A stretch of DNA of 64,000 nt from Pseudothioglobus sp905182815 (GTDB taxonomy: Bacteria > Pseudomonadota > Gammaproteobacteria > PS1 > Pseudothioglobaceae). This document shows, one piece after another, positions 33,756 through 42,399 of this stretch. A program made the translations under genes and the position numbers. The notes under the pieces are model-generated. The model was not told the DNA's origin, did not search any database, and saw only the letters and a list, made by a program, of their open reading frames with translations. The stretch covers positions 372,001 to 436,000 of the forward strand of contig NZ_CP159805.1 of the NCBI RefSeq assembly GCF_048087625.1. The letters are read 5' to 3'. Position 1 is the stretch's first letter, and each line of letters starts with the position of its first letter.

Positions 33756-33989
33756 ATGGACAACAACTTTGTAAGTGAAGCGCTGAATTTAACCATGTTT
33801 GGGATGGGATTCGTTTTTGTTTTTCTTGCTTTGATGGTTGTCGTCACAAATGTAATGTCCTTGCTTGTTGCAAAAATTCAACCCGCAACTAACGATGCTT
33901 CAGCATTGGATTCTGATCCAATAATTGAGATTGATGAAAAAACAAGAGCAATTATTGAGGCAGCAATAAAAATGCATACACAGAGATAA
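33756..33989 (+). CDS. oadG: Oxaloacetate decarboxylase, gamma subunit
   Basis: The 77-residue protein is a small single-pass membrane protein with one hydrophobic helix (about residues 12-34, MFGMGFVFVFLALMVVVTNVMSLLV) and a hydrophilic tail, as expected for OadG, which anchors the alpha subunit and binds zinc. The order oadG-oadA-oadB with four- and two-base gaps supports this. On its own the protein would be too short to assign confidently. Confidence 0.88.
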   Translation: MDNNFVSEALNLTMFGMGFVFVFLALMVVVTNVMSLLVAKIQPATNDASALDSDPIIEIDEKTRAIIEAAIKMHTQR

Positions 33990-33993
33990 CTAT

Positions 33994-35790
33994 ATGTCTA
34001 ACAAAGAAAATAATAAACCAGTTCAAATAACTGAGCTAGTTCTTAGGGATGGACATCAATCGCTTTTTGCAACTAGAATGCGAATTGATGACATGCTTCC
34101 TATTGCAGAAAAATTAGACAAAATAGGTTATTGGTCAATGGAGTCTTGGGGTGGTGCTACTTTTGATGCTTGTATTCGTTTTCTTGGAGAAGATCCTTGG
34201 GAGAGAATTCGTGAAATCAAAAAAGTTATGCCTAACACTCCTCAACAAATGCTCCTTAGGGCCCAAAATTTGTTGGGTTACCGTCACTATAGTGACGATG
34301 TAGTTAGAAAATTTGTTGATCGATGCGCCGATAATGGTGTTGGTGTCTTAAGAATATTTGACGCGATGAATGATACTCGCAATCTTAAAACTGCCATTGA
34401 TCAAACAGTTAAAGTTGGCCAGCATGCTCAAGGCACGATTTCATATACAGTGAGTCCAGTCCATACAACTGAATTATGGATTGAGATGGCTAAAAAAATT
34501 GAAGATATGGGTGCACATTCATTGTGCATTAAGGATATGGCTGGCTTATTACAGCCTTATGTTGCATATGATTTAGTTAAAAAATTAAAAAAAGCGATTG
34601 ATATTCCTATTCAGCTGCATGCTCATGCAACTACTGGTCTCTCTACTGCTTGCATTATCAAAGCAGTTGAAGCTGGGATTGATCGAGTTGATACCTGTAT
34701 TGGTTCGATGAGTATGACTTACAGCCATTCTGCAACTAACTCTGTTGTTTCTATTTTAGAGGCGAGCCCACGTAAAACTGGCCTAGACTTAAAAAAACTT
34801 GAAGAAATTGATCAGTACTTTAAGCCAATCAGAGCTAAATATGCTAAGTTTGAGGGGTCACTTAAGGGTGTCGATTCAAGAATTCTTACATCTCAAGTTC
34901 CAGGCGGTATGCTGACTAATATGGAAAGCCAATTAAAAGAGCAAAATGCACTTGATAAAATGGACGAAGTTTTGTTAGAGATACCTCGAGTTCGAAAAGA
35001 TTTAGGTTACATCCCTTTAGTAACTCCTACTTCTCAGATTGTAGGTACTCAATCCGTGCTCAATGTTCTAACTGGCGAGCGCTATAAAACTATTACCAGA
35101 GAGTCAGCTGGAATACTTAAAGGTGAGTATGGTTCTGCTCCTGCCCCAGTAAACAAAGAACTTCAGGAGAGAGTCTTGGAGGGCGCAGAAGCAATTACTT
35201 GTAGGCCTGCAGATAATATTGAGCCTGAGCTGGATGTTCTTGAATCTGAGTTTGATAAGCTTGTTTTAGAGAAGGGTATTAGAGTAGCAGATGAGAAAAT
35301 TGATGATTTATTGACTTATGCTCTATTTCCTCAGGTGGGAATTAAGTTCTTAGAAAATAGAGATAATCCAGATTTCTTTGAGCCAGTTCCTCAGGCGCCA
35401 ATCAGTTCTTCAACTTCTGAGGAAGATGAAGGAATATATACTGTTTCATTTAAAGGGCAGTCTTACACAGTTAATGTTTCAGCAGGCGGCACGATAAAAT
35501 CTGTGGGCACTTCCTCAGATACTTCAGAATTAAGTTCCGAAGACTCACAAGTCAGTTCAGAGCCTTTGGTGAATGGAAAAGAGGATATTTCAGCGCCACT
35601 ATCGGGCACTATTTGGAAAATCTTAGTTAGTCCTAATCAGAATGTTAAAAAAGGTGATACTTTGCTTATTTTAGAGGCTATGAAGATGGAAACTGAGATC
35701 AAAGCAACACAATCTGGTGTCGTCTTAAATGTTGGCGTTAAAGAGGGTGATGCGGTAACTGTTGGTCAACTCCTTCTTTCTTTAGGTTAA
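33994..35790 (+). CDS. oadA: Oxaloacetate decarboxylase, alpha subunit (biotin-carrying)
   Basis: OadA transfers the carboxyl group from oxaloacetate to biotin. The 598-residue protein has an N-terminal carboxyltransferase (HMGL-like) barrel with ITELVLRDGHQSLFATRM and the metal-binding HAHATTG. A linker follows around residues 450-520. A C-terminal biotinyl domain carries the biotinylation site EAMKMET with Lys564. The linker is serine-rich and not the usual Ala/Pro-rich hinge. It lies in oadGAB, a primary sodium pump in which the alpha subunit feeds carboxybiotin to OadB. Confidence 0.97.
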   Translation: MSNKENNKPVQITELVLRDGHQSLFATRMRIDDMLPIAEKLDKIGYWSMESWGGATFDACIRFLGEDPWERIREIKKVMPNTPQQMLLRAQNLLGYRHYSDDVVRKFVDRCADNGVGVLRIFDAMNDTRNLKTAIDQTVKVGQHAQGTISYTVSPVHTTELWIEMAKKIEDMGAHSLCIKDMAGLLQPYVAYDLVKKLKKAIDIPIQLHAHATTGLSTACIIKAVEAGIDRVDTCIGSMSMTYSHSATNSVVSILEASPRKTGLDLKKLEEIDQYFKPIRAKYAKFEGSLKGVDSRILTSQVPGGMLTNMESQLKEQNALDKMDEVLLEIPRVRKDLGYIPLVTPTSQIVGTQSVLNVLTGERYKTITRESAGILKGEYGSAPAPVNKELQERVLEGAEAITCRPADNIEPELDVLESEFDKLVLEKGIRVADEKIDDLLTYALFPQVGIKFLENRDNPDFFEPVPQAPISSSTSEEDEGIYTVSFKGQSYTVNVSAGGTIKSVGTSSDTSELSSEDSQVSSEPLVNGKEDISAPLSGTIWKILVSPNQNVKKGDTLLILEAMKMETEIKATQSGVVLNVGVKEGDAVTVGQLLLSLG

Positions 35791-35792
35791 CT

Positions 35793-36923
35793 ATGGAACA
35801 ACTAAAGCTACTTTGGTTTAATACAGGCCTTTATCAGATGGATTGGGGCCAAGGTCTTATGCTTCTTGTGGGCATCCTGTTAATCTATCTAGCAATTGTA
35901 AAAAAGTTCGAACCTCTTTTACTTCTGCCTATTGGGTTTGGTGCTCTTTTAAGCAATATTCCAGGCGCTAATTTAGCTATTGATGGTGGAATTTTGCATC
36001 TATTCTACGTTGTCGGTATTGAGTCTGGCGCGTTTCCTTTGATCATTTTTATGGGTGTTGGCGCTTTAACAGATTTTGGCCCACTTCTTGCAAATCCTAA
36101 AACTCTTTTACTTGGAGCTGCTGCTCAGTTTGGAATTTTTGCGACACTTTTAGGGGCAGTAGGATTATCAGTAATTGGAGTATTTGACTTTAGCTTGAAG
36201 CAAGCTGCTGCAATTGGAATTATTGGAGGCGCCGATGGTCCAACATCTATTTATGTTGCTTCAATTCTTGCGCCAGAATTACTTGGAGCAATTGCTGTTG
36301 CTTCGTATTCATATATGGCATTAGTTCCTCTAATTCAACCGCCAATTATGAGAGCGATGACTACTGAAAAAGAAAGAAAAATTAAGATGGTTCAGTTACG
36401 TGAGGTCTCTAAGGTTGAAAAAATTATATTCCCAATTATTTTGTTATTACTTGTTGCTCTTCTTCTGCCTGCAGCAGCTCCTTTATTAGGTATGTTTGCT
36501 TTTGGTAATTTAATGAAAGAATCTGGAGTTGTTGATCGCTTGAGCGATACTACTCAGAATGCTTTGATTAATATAGTAACGATTTTTCTTGGTCTTGCAG
36601 TAGGGTCAAAACTTATGGCCGATAAGTTTCTTCAACTTGATACTTTAGGAATTTTATTGCTTGGCCTAGTTGCCTTCTCTATTGGCACTATGTGCGGACT
36701 TCTCATGGCGAAACTAATGAACGTATTTAGTAAAAATAAAATTAACCCATTAATTGGCTCTGCAGGAGTTTCAGCAGTTCCAATGGCTGCACGTGTCTCT
36801 AATAAAGTTGGCCTTGAAGCTGATTCAAATAATTTCCTTCTTATGCATGCAATGGGGCCTAATGTTGCAGGTGTTATAGGGTCAGCAATCGCTGCAGGTA
36901 TAATGATTCAATTTCTAGGTTAG
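35793..36923 (+). CDS. oadB: Oxaloacetate decarboxylase, beta subunit (sodium pump)
   Basis: OadB decarboxylates carboxybiotin and pumps Na+ outward. The 376-residue membrane protein has about nine to eleven helices, including the conserved IGIIGGADGPTSIYVA with its essential Asp and the SAGVSAVPMAARVSNKVG segment in the C-terminal part. Length and motifs match the family. The gene ends 48 bases before lolD on the opposite strand; no clear terminator is visible in that gap. Glutaconyl-CoA and malonate decarboxylase beta subunits are close relatives but the operon fixes the assignment. Confidence 0.97.
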   Translation: MEQLKLLWFNTGLYQMDWGQGLMLLVGILLIYLAIVKKFEPLLLLPIGFGALLSNIPGANLAIDGGILHLFYVVGIESGAFPLIIFMGVGALTDFGPLLANPKTLLLGAAAQFGIFATLLGAVGLSVIGVFDFSLKQAAAIGIIGGADGPTSIYVASILAPELLGAIAVASYSYMALVPLIQPPIMRAMTTEKERKIKMVQLREVSKVEKIIFPIILLLLVALLLPAAAPLLGMFAFGNLMKESGVVDRLSDTTQNALINIVTIFLGLAVGSKLMADKFLQLDTLGILLLGLVAFSIGTMCGLLMAKLMNVFSKNKINPLIGSAGVSAVPMAARVSNKVGLEADSNNFLLMHAMGPNVAGVIGSAIAAGIMIQFLG

Positions 36924-36970
36924 TAAAAAATTTAGAACCCTTACGTTTAACCCCCTAAAACAAACTAGCT

Positions 36971-37648
36971 TTACGTTTCGTTTATTTCGCCATTGGTTAA
37001 GGTAAGCTTTCTACTCATTTTATTTGCAATAGACAGGTCATGAGTAACAATTAACAGTGCGGTAGTTTTATCTGTGTTTAGCTCTATGATAAGTTCTAAG
37101 ACGTCCTTTGCATTTGCCGCATCTAGGTTACCTGTTGGCTCATCTGCCAAGAGACAAGTTGGCTCAGTTATCATAGCTCTTGCAATTGCAACCCTTTGCC
37201 TTTCTCCACCTGACAGCTCTGACGGCTTATGATTCAATCGATTTTCTAGCCCAACCTTTGTTAATATTTTTTTAGATTTTAAGAGTGCACCGCCTTTATC
37301 AACACCCATGATTAACAAAGGTAAAGCCACGTTATATACTGATGAAAAATCATTTAGTAAGTGATGAAATTGATAAACAAAGCCAAGATTTTTCGCTCGC
37401 AACTCTGTCCTATCTTTTTCGCTAATTTTTGAAATATTGGTATTAGCGATGAGCACATCACCATCAGTAGGAGTATCAAGGCCAGCCATTAAATTAAGTA
37501 GCGTTGATTTTCCACATCCTGATTGACCAATAATTGCAGTTGTTTCTCCAGACTTAATTTTAAAATTTAAATTTTTTAAAACAGATGTTTGATCGTTGCC
37601 CTCATTATATGAAAAGCTAACAGAGCGACATTCAATTATATTACTCAT
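36971..37648 (-). CDS. lolD: Lipoprotein-releasing system ATPase LolD
   Basis: LolD powers the release of lipoproteins from the inner membrane to LolA. The 225-residue ABC ATPase has Walker A GQSGCGKST, signature LSGGERQRVAIARAM, Walker B CLLADEPTGNLD, and the H-loop in LLIVTHD. It overlaps the lolC/E-type gene by eight bases. FtsE/MacB-like ATPases are similar, but the adjacent permease identifies the system. Confidence 0.93.
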   Translation of the reverse strand: MSNIIECRSVSFSYNEGNDQTSVLKNLNFKIKSGETTAIIGQSGCGKSTLLNLMAGLDTPTDGDVLIANTNISKISEKDRTELRAKNLGFVYQFHHLLNDFSSVYNVALPLLIMGVDKGGALLKSKKILTKVGLENRLNHKPSELSGGERQRVAIARAMITEPTCLLADEPTGNLDAANAKDVLELIIELNTDKTTALLIVTHDLSIANKMSRKLTLTNGEINET

Positions 37649-38876
37649 GCCTTAAAACCTCTGAAATATTAACCTTTCCAGCACGTTTTGCTGGATAAAT
37701 AGCAGCAATAATTACTAATATAAAAGCTCCCAGGACTATACTAACCAAATCGCTAAGTAGGATTTTTGATGGAAATCGGCTAATATAAAATAAATCTTTA
37801 GGGAAAAATTGGAAGCCAATAATACTTTCAATTCCAGAAATTACAGACTCGATATTAAGAGCCAATAGTAACCCAAGAATTGTTCCTATAGTAATACCAA
37901 TAAAACCAATACTGAGGCCTTGGTAGAAGAATATCCTAACAATTCTTTTCGGAGTCATTCCGATGGTTCTTAGAATTGCAATGTCAGACTTTTTGTCATT
38001 AACCACCATAACCATCATAGAGACTATATTAAAAGCAGCAATAGCAATTATCAAAGAAAGAATAATTGCAATCATTTGCTTTTCAAGATTTAAAGCTCTG
38101 ATAAAGTTTCGTTGTTGTTGCATCCAATCAACCCCATAATAACCATTGCCGAGCGATTTAATTACACTATCTGTAATTTTATTAGCTTCAAATAAGTCTT
38201 CTACTTTAAGGCGAATTCCAGACACTTGATTTCCAAGAGCGAATAAATCTTGAGCGTCATAAAGGTGGATAAATGCAAGATTATTGTTGAAATCATTTAC
38301 GCCAGCATTAAATATACCGCTTACTGTATAAGATTGTGACTGGGGGACTAGTTTACCAATTGAATTTCTAGAGGGAGCTATCAGAGTAAGCTTATCTCCA
38401 ATTCCTGTTCCCATAAGTGTTGCAAGGCCAACACCAATTAATATTGATGAATCGTCTTCATTCAGGCTAAGACTTCCATATTTAATATCATCTAATAAGG
38501 CAGAGGTTGTTGATTCTAAATCTATAAGGATGCCTCTAACACTAATGCCTTGTGAGGCATTTTTTGAAGTCATTAAGGCAAAGTCTTCAACAAAAGGCGA
38601 GGACGCAATAATCTGGTCCTGTGTGTCAATTTTTTTTCTAAGATCTTGCCAATTATCAAGAGTATCATCAGTTTCTGTTATGTAGGAGTGAGAAATCGTG
38701 TTTAAAACTCGATTTGTTAACTCTTCATGAAAGCCGTTCATTACTGACAAGACAGTAATAAGAGACATAACAGCTAGAACAAGACCAACCATAGAAACGC
38801 CAGAAATAAAAGAAACAAAGCCTTTTTTTCGATTGGATCTTAAATATTGGTTAGAAATATGAAATTCAACACTCAT
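37641..38876 (-). CDS. lolC: Lipoprotein-releasing system permease LolC/LolE-type (LolF-like)
   Basis: The 411-residue membrane protein begins MSVEFHISNQYLRSNRKKGFVSFISGVSMVGLVLAVMSLITVLSVMNGFHEEL, the LolC/LolE pattern of one N-terminal helix and a large periplasmic domain. The three C-terminal FtsX-like helices carry VVNDKKSDIAILRTIGMTPKRI. Only one permease gene is present next to lolD, so it may act as a homodimer (LolF-type) rather than a LolC-LolE pair. It is divergent from lpxK. Confidence 0.9.
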   Translation of the reverse strand: MSVEFHISNQYLRSNRKKGFVSFISGVSMVGLVLAVMSLITVLSVMNGFHEELTNRVLNTISHSYITETDDTLDNWQDLRKKIDTQDQIIASSPFVEDFALMTSKNASQGISVRGILIDLESTTSALLDDIKYGSLSLNEDDSSILIGVGLATLMGTGIGDKLTLIAPSRNSIGKLVPQSQSYTVSGIFNAGVNDFNNNLAFIHLYDAQDLFALGNQVSGIRLKVEDLFEANKITDSVIKSLGNGYYGVDWMQQQRNFIRALNLEKQMIAIILSLIIAIAAFNIVSMMVMVVNDKKSDIAILRTIGMTPKRIVRIFFYQGLSIGFIGITIGTILGLLLALNIESVISGIESIIGFQFFPKDLFYISRFPSKILLSDLVSIVLGAFILVIIAAIYPAKRAGKVNISEVLRHE

Positions 38877-38929
38877 GGTCGGAATATTTTGTCATAATTA
38901 ATGTTTTAAAAGTGATTAAAATTATCAAA

Positions 38930-39898
38930 ATGCTAAGTATTATAAGTTTTATCAATCACAGTAAGTTTGGCTTGGTTAATTTTTTGCTTTTGCCTTTTTC
39001 CGCTATTTTCTTCATTTTTAGTTATATACGTCTTTGTCTTTACAAAGTAAGGTTATTAAAAGTAAGCGTGTCATCAGTTCCAGTTATTGTTATAGGCAAT
39101 ATAACAGCAGGTGGAACTGGAAAGACGCCAATTGTAATTGCAGTCGCTAATTATTTTGCATCTCGCAATAAAATGGTAGGAGTTGTTTCCAGGGGCTATG
39201 GGGGAAAGTACGCTCAAGAATCATTAGAGGTTACTTCGACAAGTGATCCAATTGATTGCGGTGATGAGCCTTTGTTAATAAAGCAACAAACTGAAGCTTT
39301 TGTTGTAGTGGCTAAAAAAAGAAGCAATGCAGTAAAATTTTTAACTGAAAACTATTCAGTAGATTTAATTATTAGTGATGATGGTCTTCAGCATTATGCT
39401 ATGGGACGCGATATTGAAATCGCAGTTATAGATGGACACAATCGATTAGGAAATGGGTGGTTTCTTCCAGCAGGACCTCTAAGAGAATCAAAAAAAAGGC
39501 TCAAGTTAGTTGATTTTATTATCAATAATGGTTCGCATATGGAAGGAGAGATATCAAGCAAAATTGAAGCAAACTGTTATATTAATCTAGCTACCAATGA
39601 AAAAAAAGATCTTGATTTTTTTAAAAGTAAAAAATGCTTTGCTATCGCTGGAATTGGAAATCCAGATAATTTTTATTCATTGCTTGAGGAGCTTGGAGTT
39701 AATTTAATTACTAAAACATTTGCAGATCATCATAAATTTATTGAGAAGGATTTCGAATTTAAGGGTAATTATCCAATCTTAATGACAGCCAAGGATTGTG
39801 TAAAATGTAAACAGTTTGCAACAAGCCAAATGTGGTATTTGTCTGTGGATGCAAAAATTAGTTCTGACTTTTATCAGCAACTCGAGTCTAAATTATGA
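38930..39898 (+). CDS. lpxK: Tetraacyldisaccharide 4'-kinase
   Basis: LpxK phosphorylates the lipid A precursor at the inner membrane. It has an N-terminal membrane anchor (FLLLPFSAIFFIFSYIRL), the modified Walker A ITAGGTGKTPIVIA, SRGYGGKYAQESLEV, GDEPLLI and the catalytic DDGLQHYAMGRDIEIAVID. The ATG at 38930 gives 322 residues; an in-frame GTG at 38912 would add six. The stop overlaps the start of the Trm112-like gene (ATGA), so lpxK, the small gene and kdsB are translationally coupled. Confidence 0.95.
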   Translation: MLSIISFINHSKFGLVNFLLLPFSAIFFIFSYIRLCLYKVRLLKVSVSSVPVIVIGNITAGGTGKTPIVIAVANYFASRNKMVGVVSRGYGGKYAQESLEVTSTSDPIDCGDEPLLIKQQTEAFVVVAKKRSNAVKFLTENYSVDLIISDDGLQHYAMGRDIEIAVIDGHNRLGNGWFLPAGPLRESKKRLKLVDFIINNGSHMEGEISSKIEANCYINLATNEKKDLDFFKSKKCFAIAGIGNPDNFYSLLEELGVNLITKTFADHHKFIEKDFEFKGNYPILMTAKDCVKCKQFATSQMWYLSVDAKISSDFYQQLESKL

Positions 39899-40065
39899 TT
39901 GACGAAAATTTATTAAAAATGTTAGTTTGCCCAGAAAGTAAAGCGCCTCTTAAGTTAGTTGGTGAAGAATTAGTGTGTGAAAAAAGTCAGTTAGCCTACC
40001 CTATTATTGATGGCATTCCAATTCTGCTTTTAGAAGAGGCTCGAAAAACTAATTCTGAAAAGTAA
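39895..40065 (+). CDS. Trm112-like small protein (YcaR family)
   Basis: This 56-residue protein starts MIDENLLKMLVCPESKAPLKL and contains CEKSQLAYPIIDGIPILL, the Trm112/YcaR pattern with a short conserved Pro-Ile-x-Asp-Gly-Ile-Pro-x-Leu. Of the zinc cysteines only Cys12 and the CEKS cysteine are seen, so metal binding is probably incomplete. It overlaps lpxK by four bases and kdsB by one base (TAATG). YcaR has the same lpxK-ycaR-kdsB position in Escherichia coli. Confidence 0.9.
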   Translation: MIDENLLKMLVCPESKAPLKLVGEELVCEKSQLAYPIIDGIPILLLEEARKTNSEK

Positions 40066-40802
40066 TGGAATTTTCAGTAATTATTCCTGCTCGATATGCC
40101 TCAAGCCGTTTACCGGCAAAGCTACTAGAAAAAATAAATGGCAAAACACTTATTGAGCATACTTATTCAAATGCAGTTATGAGTTCTGCCATACGTGTAA
40201 TTATTGCAACGGATGATGAAAGAATAAGTAAGGTTGCTAAGGATTTTGGTGCCGAGGTTTGTATGACTGACTCAAGTCACACATCTGGTACTTCTCGCTT
40301 ATCAGAGGTAGTCACCTCTCTAAATTTTAATGAGGATGAAGTGGTTGTTAATGTTCAGGGTGATGAGCCCATGATGAGCCCTAATGCAATAAATCAGGTT
40401 GCCTCTAACTTGATTAAAAGTGGAATGAGTGTTGCAACATTGTGCGAAAAAATTGAAAGTGAAGAATCTTACTTTGATCTAAATTGCGTTAAAGTCGTAT
40501 ATAATTCGCGCGGCAAAGCATTGTACTTCTCAAGATCACCGATTCCTGCTTTTAGGAATAGTAGTGAGATTAATTTGGATTTTTGTTTTCGCCATGTTGG
40601 CTTATATGCATATCGAGTTAGTTTTTTAAAGCAATATTTGCAAATGGGTAAATCTGAGCTAGAACTCGCTGAGAAATTGGAGCAGTTAACTATATTAAAC
40701 CAAGGAATCGATATTAATGTTGATATTTCTTGCGCTCCAACTGGCTATGGTGTTGATACAGAATTTGATTTGAAAAAAGTTAAAGAGGAATTAAAAAAAT
40801 GA
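40065..40802 (+). CDS. kdsB: 3-deoxy-manno-octulosonate cytidylyltransferase
   Basis: KdsB makes CMP-KDO for the LPS inner core. The 245-residue protein begins MEFSVIIPARYASSRLPAKLLEKINGKTLIEH and has NVQGDEPMM, FSRSPIP and HVGLYAYR motifs, all as expected. It follows the Trm112-like gene with a one-base overlap and overlaps folD by four bases. kdsA is encoded at 52259-53098. Confidence 0.97.
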   Translation: MEFSVIIPARYASSRLPAKLLEKINGKTLIEHTYSNAVMSSAIRVIIATDDERISKVAKDFGAEVCMTDSSHTSGTSRLSEVVTSLNFNEDEVVVNVQGDEPMMSPNAINQVASNLIKSGMSVATLCEKIESEESYFDLNCVKVVYNSRGKALYFSRSPIPAFRNSSEINLDFCFRHVGLYAYRVSFLKQYLQMGKSELELAEKLEQLTILNQGIDINVDISCAPTGYGVDTEFDLKKVKEELKK

Positions 40803-41632
40803 ATATTATTGACGGAAAAGAGATTGCAAAAAATCTGCGTTTAAAAATTGCTGAAGAAGTAAAAATGCTTGAACGACCTCCTGGTCTTGCTGTAATTCTA
40901 GTAGGTGAAGATCCTGCCTCAGCAGTCTATGTAAGAAATAAAGAGCTAGCATGTAAGCAGGCAGGATTTTTTTCAGATAAGATTATTAAATCAGAGAATA
41001 TCACAGAAGAACAGTTATTAGAAGAGGTGGAGAGACTTAACAATAATCCTTATATAGATGGCATTTTAGTGCAGCTTCCGTTGCCTAAACATATTGATGC
41101 AAATAAGGTTATTGAGCACATCTCACCATATAAGGATGTTGATGGATTCCACAGTGAAAATATTGGAAAGTTAATGCAGAATAAATCCCATTTAAGGCCA
41201 TGCACTCCAAAGGGCGTTATGACTATGTTGGCATCAGTTGATTGTAAGGTGGAAGGTATGAATTGTGTAGTTATTGGTGCTTCAAATATTGTCGGTAGGC
41301 CAATGGCAATGGAGCTTCTAAATGCTCGTGGAACTGTAACTATTTGCAATAGTAAAACTAAAAATGTTGCTGAAAAAGTTAGGCAAGCTGACATTGTTGT
41401 TGTAGGTGTGGGAATTCCAGAAATGGTCAAAGGTGACTGGGTTAAAGATGGAGCTATTGTTATAGATATAGGCATTAATCGATTGGAAGATGGCTCTCTA
41501 GTTGGAGATGTAGACTTTGATGCAGTCAAAGATAAAGCTGGAGCTATAACGCCAGTTCCTGGTGGAGTTGGACCAATGACTATTGCAACGCTTTTAGAAA
41601 ACACATTGATAGCATACAGGCAAAGTTTATGA
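40799..41632 (+). CDS. folD: Methylenetetrahydrofolate dehydrogenase/cyclohydrolase
   Basis: FolD interconverts 5,10-methylene- and 10-formyl-tetrahydrofolate. The 277-residue protein has the catalytic lysine region YVRNKELACKQAGF, GILVQLPLPKHI, DVDGFHSENIG, and the NADP-binding VVIGASNIVGRPMAMELL. It ends with ITPVPGGVGPMTIATLLENTL, as expected. Overlaps of four bases with both kdsB and the following glutaredoxin gene point to one transcript. Confidence 0.97.
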   Translation: MNIIDGKEIAKNLRLKIAEEVKMLERPPGLAVILVGEDPASAVYVRNKELACKQAGFFSDKIIKSENITEEQLLEEVERLNNNPYIDGILVQLPLPKHIDANKVIEHISPYKDVDGFHSENIGKLMQNKSHLRPCTPKGVMTMLASVDCKVEGMNCVVIGASNIVGRPMAMELLNARGTVTICNSKTKNVAEKVRQADIVVVGVGIPEMVKGDWVKDGAIVIDIGINRLEDGSLVGDVDFDAVKDKAGAITPVPGGVGPMTIATLLENTLIAYRQSL

Positions 41633-42000
41633 GATTTTTTCTAAGATTATTAAGAGAAGGCTCTGGTAGAGTATTGATATTAATTGACTGGTTATTTAAG
41701 CCTTCAGTAGTAAAAAGAAATGATGAAGAGCAAGCTAAGGTTGATCAAGAAACAAAAATTCTAAAGCTTTATCAGTTCTATGCTTGCCCATTTTGCGTTA
41801 AGACTAGAAGAGCAATTAAACGTTTAAATCTTAAAGTTGAGACTCGTGATGCTCAAACTGCCGGGAAATTCAGAAAAGAGCTGGAAATAAGTGGTGGAAA
41901 GATTAAGGTTCCATGCTTAAAGCTAGAGGGTGCTGGTGAAGCTACTTGGATTTATGAATCGAATGATATTATTAAGTACCTGGATGAGCGCTTTTCATAA
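41629..42000 (+). CDS. Glutaredoxin-like protein with N-terminal extension
   Basis: The 123-residue protein has a CPFC redox site at residues 53-56 (FYACPFCVKTRRAI) and a glutaredoxin/GST-N-like fold ending ATWIYESNDIIKYLDERF. The conserved cis-proline is in KIKVPCLKL. The first 40 residues form an extension that may be a membrane-anchoring or amphipathic helix (RVLILIDWLFKP). It is the last gene of the folD-linked group. Substrate unknown; glutathione-dependent reduction is inferred from the fold. Confidence 0.85.
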   Translation: MRFFLRLLREGSGRVLILIDWLFKPSVVKRNDEEQAKVDQETKILKLYQFYACPFCVKTRRAIKRLNLKVETRDAQTAGKFRKELEISGGKIKVPCLKLEGAGEATWIYESNDIIKYLDERFS

Positions 42001-42021
42001 ACCATTTAATTTTTTATAAAA

Positions 42022-42399
42022 ATGCTTTATATTCGTGGCGGTAATAAAGAGCAAATAGTGCTTTCGCAGCAGTTATTTAGTTTCTGCAGTAACGGCTTGT
42101 TTCAAGCAAATAACATTCCAAATATTGATCTAACTATCCAAAAAGTAGATGATGCGCTTGCTTGGACAGACTATGAGGGCGATGGCAAGTTCTTTATAGA
42201 AATTGAAGAATCATTAGATAGAAAAAAATTCATTATTACCCTGTGTCATGAAATGATACATGTGTGTCAATTTTTAGCAGGTGTTGAAGTCAGTGAGCTA
42301 TCAGCATATCACTATGAAGAGGAGCTAGCAGAGCAGTTTTATCAAGAAGAGCTAGGCGGTAGTATTAATGGAAGTCTTTCAGATCTAAAAGAGGATTAA
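42022..42399 (+). CDS. Putative small zinc metalloprotease (HExxH)
   Basis: I do not recognise the family of this 125-residue protein. It has a clear zincin motif HEMIH at residues 76-80 within FIITLCHEMIHVCQFLAG, followed by an acidic stretch (YHYEEELAEQFYQEEL) that could supply a third metal ligand. A SprT-like or other minimal zincin is possible. There is no signal peptide, so it is cytoplasmic. It starts 21 bases after the glutaredoxin gene and its end overlaps purK (opposite strand) by four bases. Confidence 0.7.
   Translation: MLYIRGGNKEQIVLSQQLFSFCSNGLFQANNIPNIDLTIQKVDDALAWTDYEGDGKFFIEIEESLDRKKFIITLCHEMIHVCQFLAGVEVSELSAYHYEEELAEQFYQEELGGSINGSLSDLKED

Noticed and set aside
41050..41604. 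Long minus-strand frame opposite folD
   Set aside because: It is an antisense shadow: serine/threonine/isoleucine-rich with no family features, entirely inside the well-supported folD gene.
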